This document shows, one piece after another, positions 1-11,451 of a stretch of DNA of 64,000 bases (within the stretch, counting starts at the first letter, position 1; each line of letters begins with the position of its first letter). The notes beneath the pieces were generated by a model that saw only the letters and a list, made by a program, of their open reading frames with translations, did no database searches and was not told the origin of the DNA. Location: positions 1,302,001-1,366,000 of the forward strand of contig CP085828.1 of the NCBI GenBank assembly GCA_020809705.1. The letters run 5' to 3'. This DNA is from Calonectria ilicicola (lineage: Eukaryota > Ascomycota > Sordariomycetes > Hypocreales > Nectriaceae). A program made the position numbers and the translations under genes.

Positions 1-47
1 GAAACGATTGCGATTGGATCGGCAGCATCGTGACAGCATGGTTCCAT

Positions 48-119
48 GGTTCCATGGTCTAACGGTTATGACTGCGGATTCTGATTCCGCCAGCGAGGGT
101 TCGACTCCCTCTGGGACCT
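48..119 (+). tRNA. tRNA-Gln (anticodon CUG)
   Basis: A full cloverleaf can be folded. The 7-bp acceptor stem is GGTTCCA with TGGGACC, the 5-bp anticodon stem is GCGGA with TCCGC, and the loop TTCTGAT gives anticodon CTG. The T-arm holds GGTTCGACTCC (B box). The discriminator base is T at 119, as in yeast tRNA-Gln. There is no intron and no encoded CCA. A T5 run at 124-128 is a suitable pol III terminator. The octamer GGTTCCAT at the 5' end is tandemly duplicated just upstream (40-47). Confidence 0.93.
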
Positions 120-2166
120 TTACTTTTTGCCGAGTTTTTCTCACATTGCTTGTGTGTGTGTGTGGGCATTTGTTGTGGAGAGTGGAGAGACAAGACGTGT
201 GTTTGCGGGCAGTGTGTAAGTGCGTGTGTGAGAGTGTGGGTTTTAGTTGGGGTTGTGACGGAGCCCCGAACCGGTTGTTACCAAGAACCCTTTGCGACTT
301 GTTTTTAGCAAAAGATCGATGGGGGGGAAGGGGAGGGGCAGGGCAGAAAAGCAGGGAATGGAATCAAGATTGCCAAGAAAAAAACAATAATGGAAAATAG
401 GCCTATCCACTCTTTGTCGTGAAAAAGGCCCTCCCCGCAAAAGATCAGCACGTTGCATCGGGCTGGGCAGGCCGCAAAGGTGGTTTCAGCATGTTTAAGC
501 TGTCTTGTTTTACCCCAGAGGCGGGATGCGATTGGCTCCTGAGATTGTGCTGAACTTGTTGCAGATCTAAAACGGCAGACAGCCAGAGAGGGACAGAAAA
601 AGATGGAGCTAGGTCTGGGTGAGTGGGGGAGAGAGAGAGGGGGGGAGGTGAAGGGAGGGGCACATACGGCCGCGATTTTCTGCGCTGCGGCAACCAAGAG
701 TCCCGAGAGACCTTTTGTCGAGGAGCTCGGACGATCAATTTCTGTGTCAGGATCGTCTCGCGAAAGGAAGTCATGGAAGACGTGAAAGAAAAAATTTTAA
801 AAAAAGAAGTGGGATCGAGTAACAGGGCCGTTTCAGAAGATTAGCAAAGTCAATCGTGCGTTGTGCGTCGGGCTCAACGTGGTCAGGATGCACGAAAGAA
901 GAACAAGCAGTAGCAGGGGTGAATGAATATAAAATATATTGTGGCGTGCGCGCCGGTCGACGCTGGATGGCACATCTGAGGTGACCGATTGGGCAGAACC
1001 TTCTGTGCTGAGTTGCAGAGGGTCCTTTTTCGTCTGTCCTGGGGGGGCCTAGGGAAGTCGGATGCAGAGCCGTATATGGTAAGGCGAGCGGACTATCATC
1101 TGGTCAAGGCGTTTTGGGCTGTTTGCAGGCTGGATGATTTTTTTAATGGTGCTAAAAAGAAAAATACAGGGTCCCTCCGTGCATCTCGGCCGAGATCCAC
1201 TGGGCTTCTTCCCCAGTCTCCCGCTGTGTGTGTGTGGGGTTTAGCCGGCCCGTGGGGGTAGTTGTGGGTGGTACAGTTGGTTAGTGGTAGCGGTAGTGGT
1301 GGTGGTGGTGTGGCGACGGTTAATAGTGTGTGTGTACGTGTGTGCAGGGGACACAACCGCTCCAAGGGTTCTTCCATGTCAGCGCCTCTCATCCTATGAG
1401 ATGGCCAAGATGAGCCTGCCAGGTGAGCCCATGGTATCCGCAGTTCTTAAGCTAAGCCGCTGGCAGCCATGAACGCGAGGCCAGTTGAGGTCAGGGCGCA
1501 GCGCCAGGCCACTTGTCAGATGCCGAGACGCTCGGGGAGGCGTAGATAGTCTGGACTTGGCTGAGTGAGGATGAAAAAGCTCTGGCCATCATATCAATCA
1601 CTCCACGGCAACTAGACTAGTTAGTTTGTGAATCATCATTCAGGGTCCATTGTGATCTGAGTTAATCTTGCCACCCTGATTTGGGCCTGCAAAATGCCAT
1701 GGTTACTCAAGCCACGCAAAGCGGCTGCGTCTCCTACTGGTCGTTCGCTTGTTACTCGAAACGTTGGTAACACACGAATAAAAGCAAAATCCTGATTCAG
1801 ACTTGAACGGAATCTGCCTTGGTAGGCTAGTCGTTGCGGTGATGCCGGTAGGTAACTATGAATTTGTTGTACCTGAAGCTAGGGTAGGTAAATCAGATAG
1901 ATAGGTAGATGAGTGGTTACACATTGGCTTTGGAATGTCGAGTAAACCCGGACCAATCCTAGACTGCAACACTTCAGCAGTGTTAATAGCATTCAGAGGC
2001 GGTAGGACAACGTTCCAGCCTCCTTTCTGTAGCTGTGGCGCTCAATCTTGTACAGTAACACAAAAACTTTTCGCTTCCCTTCTACCCACCCGTCGCCAAC
2101 TCGCCATTTTGGGTCAAATACAGAAAGACAAATTTCCCACAAGCCTAACCCAATTAATACCGGAAA
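120..2166. other. Intergenic region without a recognisable gene
   Basis: Lies between tRNA-Gln and the 3' end of the Zn2Cys6 gene. It has GT-rich stretches (about 150-245), GA-rich stretches (about 610-660) and a GGT-rich microsatellite (about 1260-1325). Open frames on both strands are short, low-complexity and mutually overlapping. I see no conserved protein or RNA. Confidence 0.6.
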
Positions 2167-4067
2167 TCACACAATCAAATGTTCAAATCCAAGCCCCCGC
2201 AGATCCCGCAGCCAATTGACACCACTCGCGTCTTGAACATTAGACTTGGCGTCTTGCAGAGCCCACGTGGCCTTGAGCATCTCGATGGCCGTGAACAGAT
2301 AGCCCCACGGGCAGATGGCCCAGATGGCCATCAATCTTGACATGGTCCACGTTCGCTTCTCAGGGTCACGCGTCTCTGCGCCAGCAATGAAAGTTGGCCA
2401 CACGGTGGCTTTGAAGTATGGGTCTTCCTCGCCAATATAGGCTAGGTTGCTGAGGATGTCGCCAACCAGCACGTGTGTGTCAACTGGTCTCACCGCTCGC
2501 ACGGCCGGCAGTGCTTGCAAAATGTAGAGGCATGCAGCAGACCTATGCGCCGAGGCCAGGTGTACCCGGCTGTCAAGGTCGGTCACTTCGTGTCTGCGGA
2601 GGTGCTCAGCCCAAGCGGGGATGTCGAGCGTAAGAGCTTCATCAATGAGGGCTAGCGCCTCGTCCGCAACTGGCACGAGAGCATCGGCCCACGGTGTCTC
2701 CTGCGCAAGCCGAGAAGCCGACAGGATGATTTGCAAAATTTCCGGAGGACACGACAGATAGCTCGTTAGCTCGACCCGCCTTAGGACGGGTAGAAATTCA
2801 AAAGCGTGGCGAGCGATCCGGGCTGCAATGCCTCCAGATGCTAGAGTCGAACCGAGAATGTGATAGCTGTAGTTGGACTAGTCAGCGAATCGAATCTGGG
2901 AAGGATTTTCTGGGCGCGGTCTCGACCACGAGGACCTTTGAGACTTACATGAAAGAATCTGAGATGACACGGTCCCGCAGCATCCTGCTAGCGGCATTGG
3001 TGGAGCTGTCCGGACTCATCAAGCTCATGATATTCGCCGCGCCTTCGAGATGAGCCTTCCAGCTCGGGCCGTCAGACTTGTCAAGGTCAATGAGGTCGAA
3101 CTTGATGAAGAAGTGCATAGCGGCTAATGCAACCTCGCTGCCTGCAGGGTCGAGTGTCTCGAGCACCTGGCGTAGGTGGCTCATGGCCTTTTGCTTGGCT
3201 GTCAATGCATCGATCAAAGCTTGCCTGGTCACGAGGTCTTTGGAGCGAAGTAGCGAGAGATAGCCACCGGGGTCGCTGAGCCCAGCAGGGATGGTGTTGT
3301 TGATGTGAAAAATGTTGGACCAGTGAAGAGCCGATGTTGCAATGAGAACCTGAAGCAGCAGAGGATGCCGGCGAGTCAAAGGGAGCAGCTCGCGAAAGGG
3401 ATTGCTCTCTGGTGTGTCCCGAACTACAAGGTCTTTGCACACGCGGTCGGCAACTGGATGCATGCGTTAGTGCCGGGTCCAACGGTCAAACGACGGGGGG
3501 GATGAGAAGGGGGAGGGGACAGGGACGCCACTAACAGTGAGTTAGGTAGAAACGAGAGTTGCGATCAAGATCCTGGAACAGGGGATCCGTCAGGGACTCA
3601 GGACGAAGGGGCCAGGAGGGCGAAAGTGGCTGGTGGCGATTGGCATTTTGGTGTAGTGGGTGGTGGTCTTGTTGGTGGTGAACGTCATGGAAATAATGGT
3701 GTTGACTATCGCTGTTGGCGGCTGGTGTAGTTGGGGCAGAACCAGCAACAACACCACTGCCATCACCACCACCGGTGGCAGCCACACCCACCAAATGATG
3801 GGTGGCACCGCCTGTGGCCGCGCGCATCGGGAGCGGTTCCGACGGCTGGCCTGTGATCCCATGGTGGTGGTCGCTCAGTCTGCGGGAGACAGGCGGCGGA
3901 TTGACATTGCCTTGCGAATCAATCGCCTGTGTCCAGACGAAAACTTTGCCATACCCGAGGCATTCCTGCCCCGAGACGGCACATTTGTGGCATGTCGGCC
4001 ATGAGCGGTCACAACGCAGGCGTCTGCGACGGCAGTTGTGACACGGTTTGCTGTTGCTTGGCGGCAT
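2167..4067 (-). CDS. Zn(II)2Cys6 fungal transcription factor
   Basis: Three exons: 4067-3536, 3453-2949 and 2866-2167, giving 578 residues. Both 82-nt introns have good donors (GTTAGT, GTAAGT); the first has an evident CTAAC branch site. The N-terminus carries the binuclear zinc cluster C-x2-C-x6-C-x5-C-x2-C-x6-C at about residues 9-36 (CHNCRRRRLRCD and following), a DNA-binding fold that usually reads CGG half-sites. A His/Gln-rich linker follows at about residues 120-150. The rest matches the fungal-specific transcription factor domain of the Fungal_trans_2 type, with the landmark DTPESNPF just after intron 1. It is probably a nuclear regulator of a metabolic pathway, but the pathway is not readable. 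It is divergent from the MFS transporter gene at 5804, a common arrangement for a regulator and its target. Family assignment is firm; the target is inference. Confidence 0.9.
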
Positions 4068-4157
4068 GCGCCGGGTGCTGTCCTCACAGCGCTTGCGATC
4101 TTATCGTGGGGAACAAACTGATAAGATGATGGGGGGAAGCCAGGGTATGACGGTTGT

Positions 4158-4184
4158 GGCAGCGGGCAGCGGGCAGCGGGCAGC
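4158..4184. repeat. Short tandem repeat, 7-nt unit GGGCAGC
   Basis: About three and a half direct copies of GGGCAGC in the promoter of the zinc-cluster gene. Confidence 0.7.
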
Positions 4185-5461
4185 AGTGCAAGAAGGCTGA
4201 GGGCGGACGCTACAGGGCCGTCATGGTCATGGTCAGGGACCTGATGCTAGGTTGATCAAAGAGTTGATGGTATGGTTTGGAACAAGCTGTTTAGGGGATG
4301 AGCTTTCTAGGGCGGCGAGATGGGGGGTTCGAGGGGTAAGGCCAAGGCAAAGGGACTGAGGTGGTGGAGGGATCCCATGACTTGACCGAAATTGTAGGTA
4401 CAGTAATCAACCGCCTCAGCGCCTCAGGTTCCGCGACACACCACCACGTATGCGCACGTATGCGGTATGCGCTCGCCTCGCTTTCGACTCTGCCCGTCAT
4501 CCATGGCATCCGGCCGGGAGCAGTGCAAGCACCGACTGGACCGCCTGCGCCGACCTGCAACCCCACCAAATTCGCTTTGTCATTCTGATCTGTCGTGGGC
4601 TAAATTCCGACTCTGGGTGGCCGCAACCCCCGCCCGAAACAGGTAAGGGAACGGCAGGCATTGCAGCCAAAGCTTCGGGACCTGAATCCTGGGCTATGGC
4701 TTATGCCCGCCGATGGTCTGTGGCCGTTCAGACCATACCCGGCTGGCAATCGAGCTAGCTCGAAGAAAAAAAGAAGAAGCCTTGTCCCTGTGCACCCATC
4801 CACCCATCGCCTGTGGTCAATCATCTAACCATGTAGTGCACCCTCTGGACGTGACACAAGCGCCCAATAGGGAAATAAGCTGTTGTGGCCGCACCAATGG
4901 GCCGCCTGCGTGCGACCTTGGCCACCCATCCAACCGCGTCCCTCAGCCCTTACTTAGCATCTGCTCGACGGCCCACGGTGGTGCAAGCTCGACAAGCTTC
5001 TTACCACGGTGACATGGGGGGAGGCGTGTCTCTGGGGTGTGTGGGCTCCAATGGCTCCTCCCCGGTCAAGCTTTGTTTCCTCCTCCTCCACACGACTCCA
5101 CCGAGGGTTCCGCCGATGGATGGGCTTCACGATAGCACAACCATGGCCTTTCCTGTCTCTGCGGGTGGCCCATGGCCCATTGACAGCCTCTGGAGCTCCC
5201 ACCATGTTCCCGGGACTGACACATCGTAGCTAGACATCATCATTTCCTGTGGAGATGGCCACACTCTTGAGCTGCCCCCCCGAAAAGGGTAGAACATCAA
5301 ACAAACCGTGCGTAGATATCGCCGCTAGGCCTTGACTTCGGGGTTAATCGTCCTGTTTTTCGCCCGTCTTTCCCTTTGTGGCCGGACCCTTTGGAGACAA
5401 TGGGATGTTGCGAGATTGCGTCTGTCACTCAACGTGTGTTTGTCGAGAGTCCTCAAGAATA

Positions 5462-5467
5462 TATAAA
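5462..5467 (+). promoter_or_regulatory. Candidate TATA box of the MFS gene
   Basis: TATAAA stands about 340 bp upstream of the MFS start codon, before a CT-rich stretch. This fits a TATA-driven, inducible promoter with a long leader. Such a leader would contain a short upstream ORF starting at 5487. Confidence 0.4.
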
Positions 5468-5803
5468 CTTCTCGTGACGGCCTCAAATGATAATGTTTCT
5501 CATCAGGTCACACAGAGCCAGCTCGACAATCACTCGACTCTCGGGGACTTTTGACTTCTCAAGTCAAACATCACCCTTCGGCCTTGTGCCCTCCCTTGCG
5601 GTTTCTCTTCATTGTCGATCCATTCCAACTACTTATCACCAGTTCAATCCCCTCAAAGACAGGTCTGGGACTTTTGTCTTGAGATAATTTGTTCATACAT
5701 TCCCTCCCATATCCCTTCCTTTTTTCTTTACTATCACTTTATCGTTTGTCAGATCTACTATATACTCCGCTTCAACGAGTCTCTTCAATAAGTCTTCTTC
5801 AAA

Positions 5804-7543
5804 ATGGCTAAAGGTAAACACTGCGATTGTCGCTGTCGATGCGAAATGGTATCCAAAGAAAAGCGTCAAAAGGAATTCGAGGTTGACAGCCTGGGCCGTA
5901 AACGACCTGAGGTGTTCTCGTCAACCTTGGTTGAGTGTATCTTTGTCTTTTCCATGCTTTTGTGTTTGTCTATGGCGGTACGACAACCCTGATAATCGGA
6001 CCCCGTGATGTCGAGTGTGTGTCTAATCGTGATGTTAGGATTTCTTCCTCGGAGGATTTCAGGCTGCGCTGAGCGGCCTCGTCGAATTTTTGGATATCCC
6101 TGACGAGTCTCGGACCTGGCCCGCCAGTGTTGTCACCTTGACGGCTGGTGCCTTTTTGCTTCCGTTCGGTCGGTTATGTGACATGTACGGTGGATACATT
6201 GTCTTCCACGGTGGCATGATCTGGTTCATCCTCTGGTCTATTATCTGTGGCTTTAGCCAGAACTTCCTGATGCTGGTATGCTGCAGAGCCATGGTGGGCA
6301 TTGGAGCCGCTGCTTTTCTCCCATCCGGCATGTCAATGCTTGGCCGGATTTATGTTCCGGGCCCCCGGAAGAACATCGTATTCAGCCTCTACGGCGCCAT
6401 GTCTCCCATGTTCTTCTTCATCGGTATGATCATGGGAGGCATGTCGCGGGAAGTTTTCGCGTGGGGTTGGTACTTTTGGATCGGTGCCATCATCACCATC
6501 CTGGGCACAGCTGGATCTATGCTCACGGCCCCCCGTGATTACGCCCAAGCCCGCGCAAGAGGCGTCAAGATGGACTGGTGGGGTCTGTTCACCACCGTTC
6601 CCGGTATCATTTCAATCGTTTTTGCTATCACCGAGAGTCGCCAGCTGGGCTGGACTTCTCCCGGTATCACGATCCCTCTTTGCATTGGTTTCTCTTTCCT
6701 AATTGCTGCATTCTACATTGAGGGATGGGTGGCGGCTGAGCCCCTCCTTCCCCCCAGCATCTTCAAGATCAAGTTTATGAAGCGAATTCTTTCTGCTCTC
6801 TCCTTGCTCTGGGGTGTTTACGGTATCTACCTCTTTTATTCCAACTTCTAGTGAGTACCTTTTCTTTTTGCCACTATAATGCACCCCGGCTAACATTGAT
6901 CAGCATCAATTCCGTTCTTAAACAGGCCCCCATCACTGCGGCTGTCTGGTTTGCTCCCTGGGCCTGTGGTTGCCTTGTTCTCGCCGTCTTTGGAGGTCTT
7001 GTTCTACACCTGATCCCCGGCCGCATTCTTTTGATCATTGCAGCTGTCTGCAAGATCCTGGCTCCTCTCTTCTTTGCTGTTATGCCCGAGCACCCAAGCT
7101 ACTGGGCCTTTGTCTTCCCTGCTATGGTTTGCGAGGCCACTTGCATTGTCATGCTCTGGACCGTCGGCAATGTCTACTTCACCAGCAGTCTTCCCAGCCA
7201 CCAGCAGGGTCTGGCAGGTGCACTGATCTACATTACCATCTTCATCGCCGGTGCCTTCTTCCTGTCCATTGTCTCTGTGGCACTTGGAAAGTTTGAGGAG
7301 GCTGGAATGGATCTGAGGATGCAGTACAAGGGTGCCTTCTGGATCGGCGTTGGTCTTGGCTGTGTGGCACTTGTCATCTGCTGCTGCATCAATCTTGGCA
7401 AGGCTAGCGCTGACGATGAAACTCCCAAGGCGAAGAACATTGATGATATTTCTGGCTCAGACACCGAGGCTGAGCCTGGCACTTTCCTTGACCTTGACGA
7501 TGAACCCATGGTTCGAGTCCGCTTCCAGGAGCTCAAGGACTAG
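5804..7543 (+). CDS. MFS drug:H+ antiporter-type transporter (ATR1-like)
   Basis: Three exons: 5804-5977, 6039-6850 and 6904-7543, giving 541 residues. Introns of 61 and 53 nt have canonical ends. The protein is rich in hydrophobic helices, consistent with 12-14 membrane spans of the major facilitator superfamily. Recognisable segments are the first span joined across intron 1 (SMADFFLGGFQAALSG), the loop 2-3 region (GRLCDMYGG), and the stretch RAMVGIGAAAFLPSG, typical of fungal DHA2/ATR1-like carriers. It ends in an acidic cytoplasmic tail. Expected role: plasma-membrane efflux of a small toxic compound or metabolite; the substrate cannot be read. It is divergent from a Zn2Cys6 regulator. 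The first 30 residues contain an odd Cys-rich stretch (HCDCRCRCE) that may be a missed 45-nt intron (5814-5858); removing it keeps frame and starts the protein MAKEKRQKEFEVDS. Confidence 0.88.
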
Positions 7544-8391
7544 ACGGGTGTGGTGCGAAGGTGTTTTGACCAAAAGAGTTTAGCCCAGGCTCTCTGGTGG
7601 AAATGCCACCCAACAGAAAGACCAAAAACAGATTTGGAGGAGTGTGTTTCTAGTCATGGGGACAAGCAGGCGGCATGGGTCTGGCTCTGATGGCCCACAC
7701 ATCCTATGGGCTGGCACCAGGGACTAGAAAGGGGGTGTGAGAGAGGAGGATGTGAGGTGAATCTTAAAAACTTGCGGCCTGCTTCATTAATCTGCTCACG
7801 GCAACGTCTGGCAGAGCCAAAAACATAATGACCGAGATATCCCAATGGAGTTGTACGGGCCGGAGTTAACATAATTTTGACAATTCTTTTTCAGACTAGG
7901 CGACGTTTTCTTTGTTATTTTAGAATTGGATGGTTTGGAGTTGCAGCAGCAGATAGCGTAGCGAAGAAAAACCCCTGGAAAATAAAAACACAATTTGCTT
8001 TGTACCATTCACTGTTCACTGCCCTCATTATTCACCGCCCCCTTCTAGCGTTCTATCCCTCTCTCTGACCTGTCCTTGCAAGTCCAATGTCCACATTCGC
8101 CTTCACCGTTGCCAGCCAAAACGGCCTGAACCCTGGTTGGAGGTCCACGGGGACACTCAAATTTTCGTCGCTAGTTCATTCCACAGCCGGCATTTAGGTT
8201 GTCTTACTTTAGCGCTGGGTAAGGTAATTATCCCTTTTGGGACGGTGGCGCTGTGAAACGTGGGTTCCCACTGAACCCCCACCGCTGCGACACGTTTCTG
8301 CCAACCAACCCCTAACGCCCGCTTAGAAGCCCTGAGCAATTTTATATACCTCCTTTTCTTCCTCCGCTGTCAACAAATCAGCTCGAAGCAA
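7544..8391. other. MFS 3' region and tRNA-Thr upstream region
   Basis: No coding potential is visible. It is the 3' flank of the transporter gene. A TATA-like stretch (TTTATATA, about 8340-8348) stands roughly 45 bp before the tRNA-Thr gene. Confidence 0.6.
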
Positions 8392-8463
8392 GCCCCGTTG
8401 GCTCAGTGGTAAAGCGTATCACTAGTAATGATAAGATCACTGGTTCGATTCCAGTACGGGGCA
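8392..8463 (+). tRNA. tRNA-Thr (anticodon AGU), copy 1, intronless
   Basis: The acceptor stem is GCCCCGT with ACGGGGC. The A box lies in TGGCTCAGTGG. The anticodon stem TATCA/TGATA encloses loop CTAGTAA, giving anticodon AGT. The T-arm is ACTGG TTCGATT CCAGT and the discriminator is A. A T5 run at 8490-8494 can terminate pol III. Its 72 nt are identical to the mature sequences of the copies at 8950 and 12015. Confidence 0.95.
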
Positions 8464-8949
8464 AGAGCATGAGACCTAAGCGGTCAATCTTTTTGTGGTC
8501 CTGTCGTACGAGTGCCTTGGTATGCTCCCAAACGGAGTACATACAGCTGGCAATTGCACCAGGCAGAACACTAAGTAAACCCGCCATTTTGGAAAGTAGA
8601 ATTATGTTGTGTAATTTTCCCTGTTGTCCAACTCACCTATGATATATATATCCTACCACCTTGCTTTCCGTTGAAGCCCTGAGTAATAGCCAGAAAATCT
8701 CTCCATAATGGTTGCAGCCAGCAGAAGACTGACCCATCATTTTGGGCAAATGTAATTTTTTTCTGGCTAGCTCACGCCACAGTGCATTCGAGCGGCCAAT
8801 TGATCTACAAAAAGGCAGCCCTTCTTCTCCTTGCAGATGGATCCATCCACATTTTTCGACATCCCCTGCTGGTAACACCATCATTCTCTTTCGCCACCAA
8901 CCATCTCTTCAAAAGGGCAAAAAGGAATCGGCCAATTGGCCTTATTTGC
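8464..8949. other. Spacer between two inverted tRNA-Thr genes
   Basis: A 486-bp spacer separating tRNA-Thr copies in opposite orientation. No gene is seen. A short A5 run near 8920 (plus strand) would read as a T5 terminator for the minus-strand tRNA. Confidence 0.6.
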
Positions 8950-9031
8950 TGCCCCGTACTGGAATCGAACCAGTGATCTTATCATTTCGAATGTTTACTA
9001 GTGATACGCTTTACCACTGAGCCAACGGGGC
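8950..9031 (-). tRNA. tRNA-Thr (AGU), copy 2, with 10-nt intron
   Basis: On the minus strand it has exactly the same 72 exonic bases as copies 1 and 3, plus a 10-nt insertion (AACATTCGAA, plus coordinates about 8986-8995) one base 3' of the anticodon. This is the canonical 37/38 site of eukaryotic tRNA introns. All stems are intact, so it should be a functional gene needing tRNA splicing endonuclease. Confidence 0.95.
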
Positions 9032-9259
9032 TTGCCGAGTCCGCATCAAGTTAGCGCTGAAATACGACACTCCTCCTCGTCGAGAACCACGGCAGCTGAG
9101 GGATTCTGTTGCTAAAATCTACCCAGAAATAGAAAGATGGCCAATTTCCCTGTAGCATACATGTATTGTGATTCAATTAAAAATATAATTATGTTCGGGC
9201 ATCCATCGACTTCAAGGGGTGTGTTCTCGAGACGAATTTGCTTACCGGTATCGAGCCTG
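9032..9259. other. AT-rich spacer downstream of the NLR-like gene
   Basis: Short AT-rich interval between the intron-containing tRNA-Thr and the stop codon of the NB-ARC/TPR gene. Nothing recognisable. Confidence 0.5.
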
Positions 9260-11451
9260 TTATCTCTTTTCTGATCTCCCCCTCCTTGTATATGAAGGTG
9301 AAAATTTCACGCTGAATCTCTCTCTGAGCTCTGTCATAACATCCCTAAGCAGCGCGATGCTCCCTGCGCTTCTTTGAACCGCTAGTCTATTTTCAACCAC
9401 AACTGTGACGCGCGAGGAAAGCTTGCCACGAACCACTTGAAGACGTCTTTGGCATAAAAGGGTTTGGTGATGGTCTTTACCAATAATATTTTTATACAAG
9501 TCCAGAACTTCTTGAAATGCCTCCTCAGCTTCTTTTAGCTTTCCACGTACCTCCAATAAAGCTGCAATATTAAACATGACACTCAACGTCTCGAGATCGT
9601 CCTCCCCAAAGGCTTTTTTGGACAATGTTAAAGCATCTTGGTACATTTTAGCAGACTCCTCGTAGTTTCCTTGGAATCCAAGATTGGTTGCAAGACAATG
9701 GACGAGAATTATTGTTTGTCTATGCTCCTTTCCTAATAGTTTCTCGCTTTGCTCCAGAGCTTTTTGCAGAGAATTCCCCGCTTCCTCATGTTTCCCTTGA
9801 AATGAAAAACAGGTACTTTGGTTGCTCATGTTAGCGATATCAAGTGCGTTTTGGCTCTCATAACACCCATCGGGAAGTATTTCTTGAAGCAAATCAGCAG
9901 CTTCTTCAAATTTTCCCTGGGTTACCAGCACAGACACTAGCTGGCTCTTATGTCTGCGTATATTAGGATGGTTCCCCTCAAATAAGGATTCGGAAATTTT
10001 GATCAAATTACGATGCAGTATTGCGGCCTCCTCATAATATCCCTTGGAATAGATGCCAGAAGCAACCTCTTCGCTGAGCCCTTCTAGCATCTCCATATCT
10101 GTACAGTTTACCTCAAAGCATAAGGCACTGACCAAGTGTGGAAGGTACCCTGCCCAAGCTTGCCTATTTCTATCACAAGGAGGTCGAAATATAGATGACA
10201 AATATCGTATCATAGTTGTGTACATGTCTTGGGCTTTTTGGTCCTGAAGCCAGTTTCGCAAAACCAACCGGACAAGCCTATGCATGTCGTAAGAATCCTG
10301 ACCTCGTCGTTTGGTAATGAACGCGTATGCTTCAAGCATTCCCAGAGCCTCCAACTCAACTTGTCTGTCAGGCTTGAGCGGTAGAAGGGTGATTGGGATG
10401 TCTTTTTCGGAAAGCATGGACATAAACTGAAGGTATTGGGCTGCCACCGGGTTATCGCGGCTAATGTGCTCGAATGAAATAAGCCACGTTGTTGCAACTG
10501 GAGTTTGGATGCTGTCATATCGGCCTTGAGCCTGGCTGGCATAACCCTTAAGAGTTTTATCAACGCTGCGTCACTTTCTTTGCAGTATTCCAAATATTTT
10601 GATGTTTTGATGCCTAGACGCCTCATATAAGCGGATGCCTGTTTGATCGCGAGCGGCAGGTTTTCTAGAAAGTCGAGTAACTCTTGGGTGGTTTTAGAGT
10701 CGTCAATCTGCTCGGACTTCAGACTATTTATTAGCAGCTCTTGACCTTCATTTCGGTCCATTTCCGCAACGCGGATGATATTGGTGTCTGTAATATCTAG
10801 TTCCGCCGTGATGAAATGATGTCGGGTTGTAAATAAAATGGAGCCATTCTTGTTTGAAGGTAGGTAGCTGATCAAGGGAGAAGTCTCGGTCGTGCTGCCG
10901 AATAATAGCTCTGAATCATCAGCATTATCGACGACCAAGAGCCATTCACGACCCCAGTTGCTCAGCGCTGTTTTTACAAGTAGTTTGATATCTGCGTTCT
11001 CATCATCGATTCCCTCGATATTTAACTGCCGACCGATTTCGTGATATGAGTTCTCAAAGGAGGCAGCACTCAGGGCGTGGACCCAGAAGATCGAACAGGC
11101 CTTGTAGTTCTCATGGAGACGAAAGACAGCTTCAAGGGCAAGTTGAGTCTTTTCAATACCGCCAAGGCCTTCAATCACAGTGCGCTGGCAGCCATCCTTC
11201 CACGCACTTGGAGGGATCATCTTGAGAAGCCTTTCTAGAATGCATGCGCGCCCAACAAAACCCTTATTGCGATCGAAGGGGACGTTCCAGTGCGGCGTGC
11301 CATGCTCACGGATGACTGTTTCGGGAATTGTATTCTTCGGGCATCGGAGATAGAAGTGGTATTTTTTCGTCGTGATGTTGTTGCCATTGTGCACTCTTGC
11401 ATTCCCCTTCGCATCCAGACGTTCAAGGTGGTTGTTGTTTGGGGACGTCAT
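9260..11451 (-). pseudogene. NB-ARC/TPR (fungal NLR-like) gene, frameshifted
   Basis: From the ATG at 11451 the protein has a short N-terminus (including NARVHNGN, often seen just before the nucleotide-binding domain of fungal NLRs) and no effector domain. An NB-ARC domain follows: P-loop region GLGGIEKTQ, Walker B WLLVVDNADD, ILFTTRHH, and LPLAIKQASAYM. Near 10545-10565 the frame shifts: the upstream frame is lost after AALIKLL, and homology resumes in the -1 frame with KGYASQAQGRYDSIQTP and VATTWLISFEH. The second frame runs to 9260 and holds about five kinesin-light-chain-like TPRs. The invariant Walker A glycine before Lys is Glu (codon 11152-11154). Two defects suggest a decaying gene. 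A weak 53-nt intron (10512-10564) could restore frame but would delete conserved residues. A one-base assembly error would explain the shift but not the Glu. Confidence 0.75.

Larger units (their letters stand above)
4068..5803. promoter_or_regulatory. Shared divergent promoter of the Zn2Cys6 and MFS genes
   Basis: A 1.7-kb region between two start codons pointing away from each other. It has no convincing open frame. Near the regulator is a GGGCAGC heptamer tandem (about 4158-4184). Near the transporter is a TATAAA box (5462-5467), followed by a pyrimidine-rich leader (about 5690-5790). I did not find an obvious CGG/CCG palindrome for the zinc cluster. Confidence 0.5.

Noticed and set aside
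10512..10564. 53-nt intron that would restore the NLR reading frame
   Set aside because: Ends are GT..AG, but the donor GTTGAT is weak, no branch site is evident, and it would remove residues (KGYASQAQGRYDS) that look conserved. A frameshift is more likely; RNA data could overturn this.
11152..11154. Repeat-induced point mutation as cause of the P-loop Glu
   Set aside because: GGA to GAA would require C to T in a CpC context, not the preferred CpA, and the surrounding gene is not saturated with TpA.
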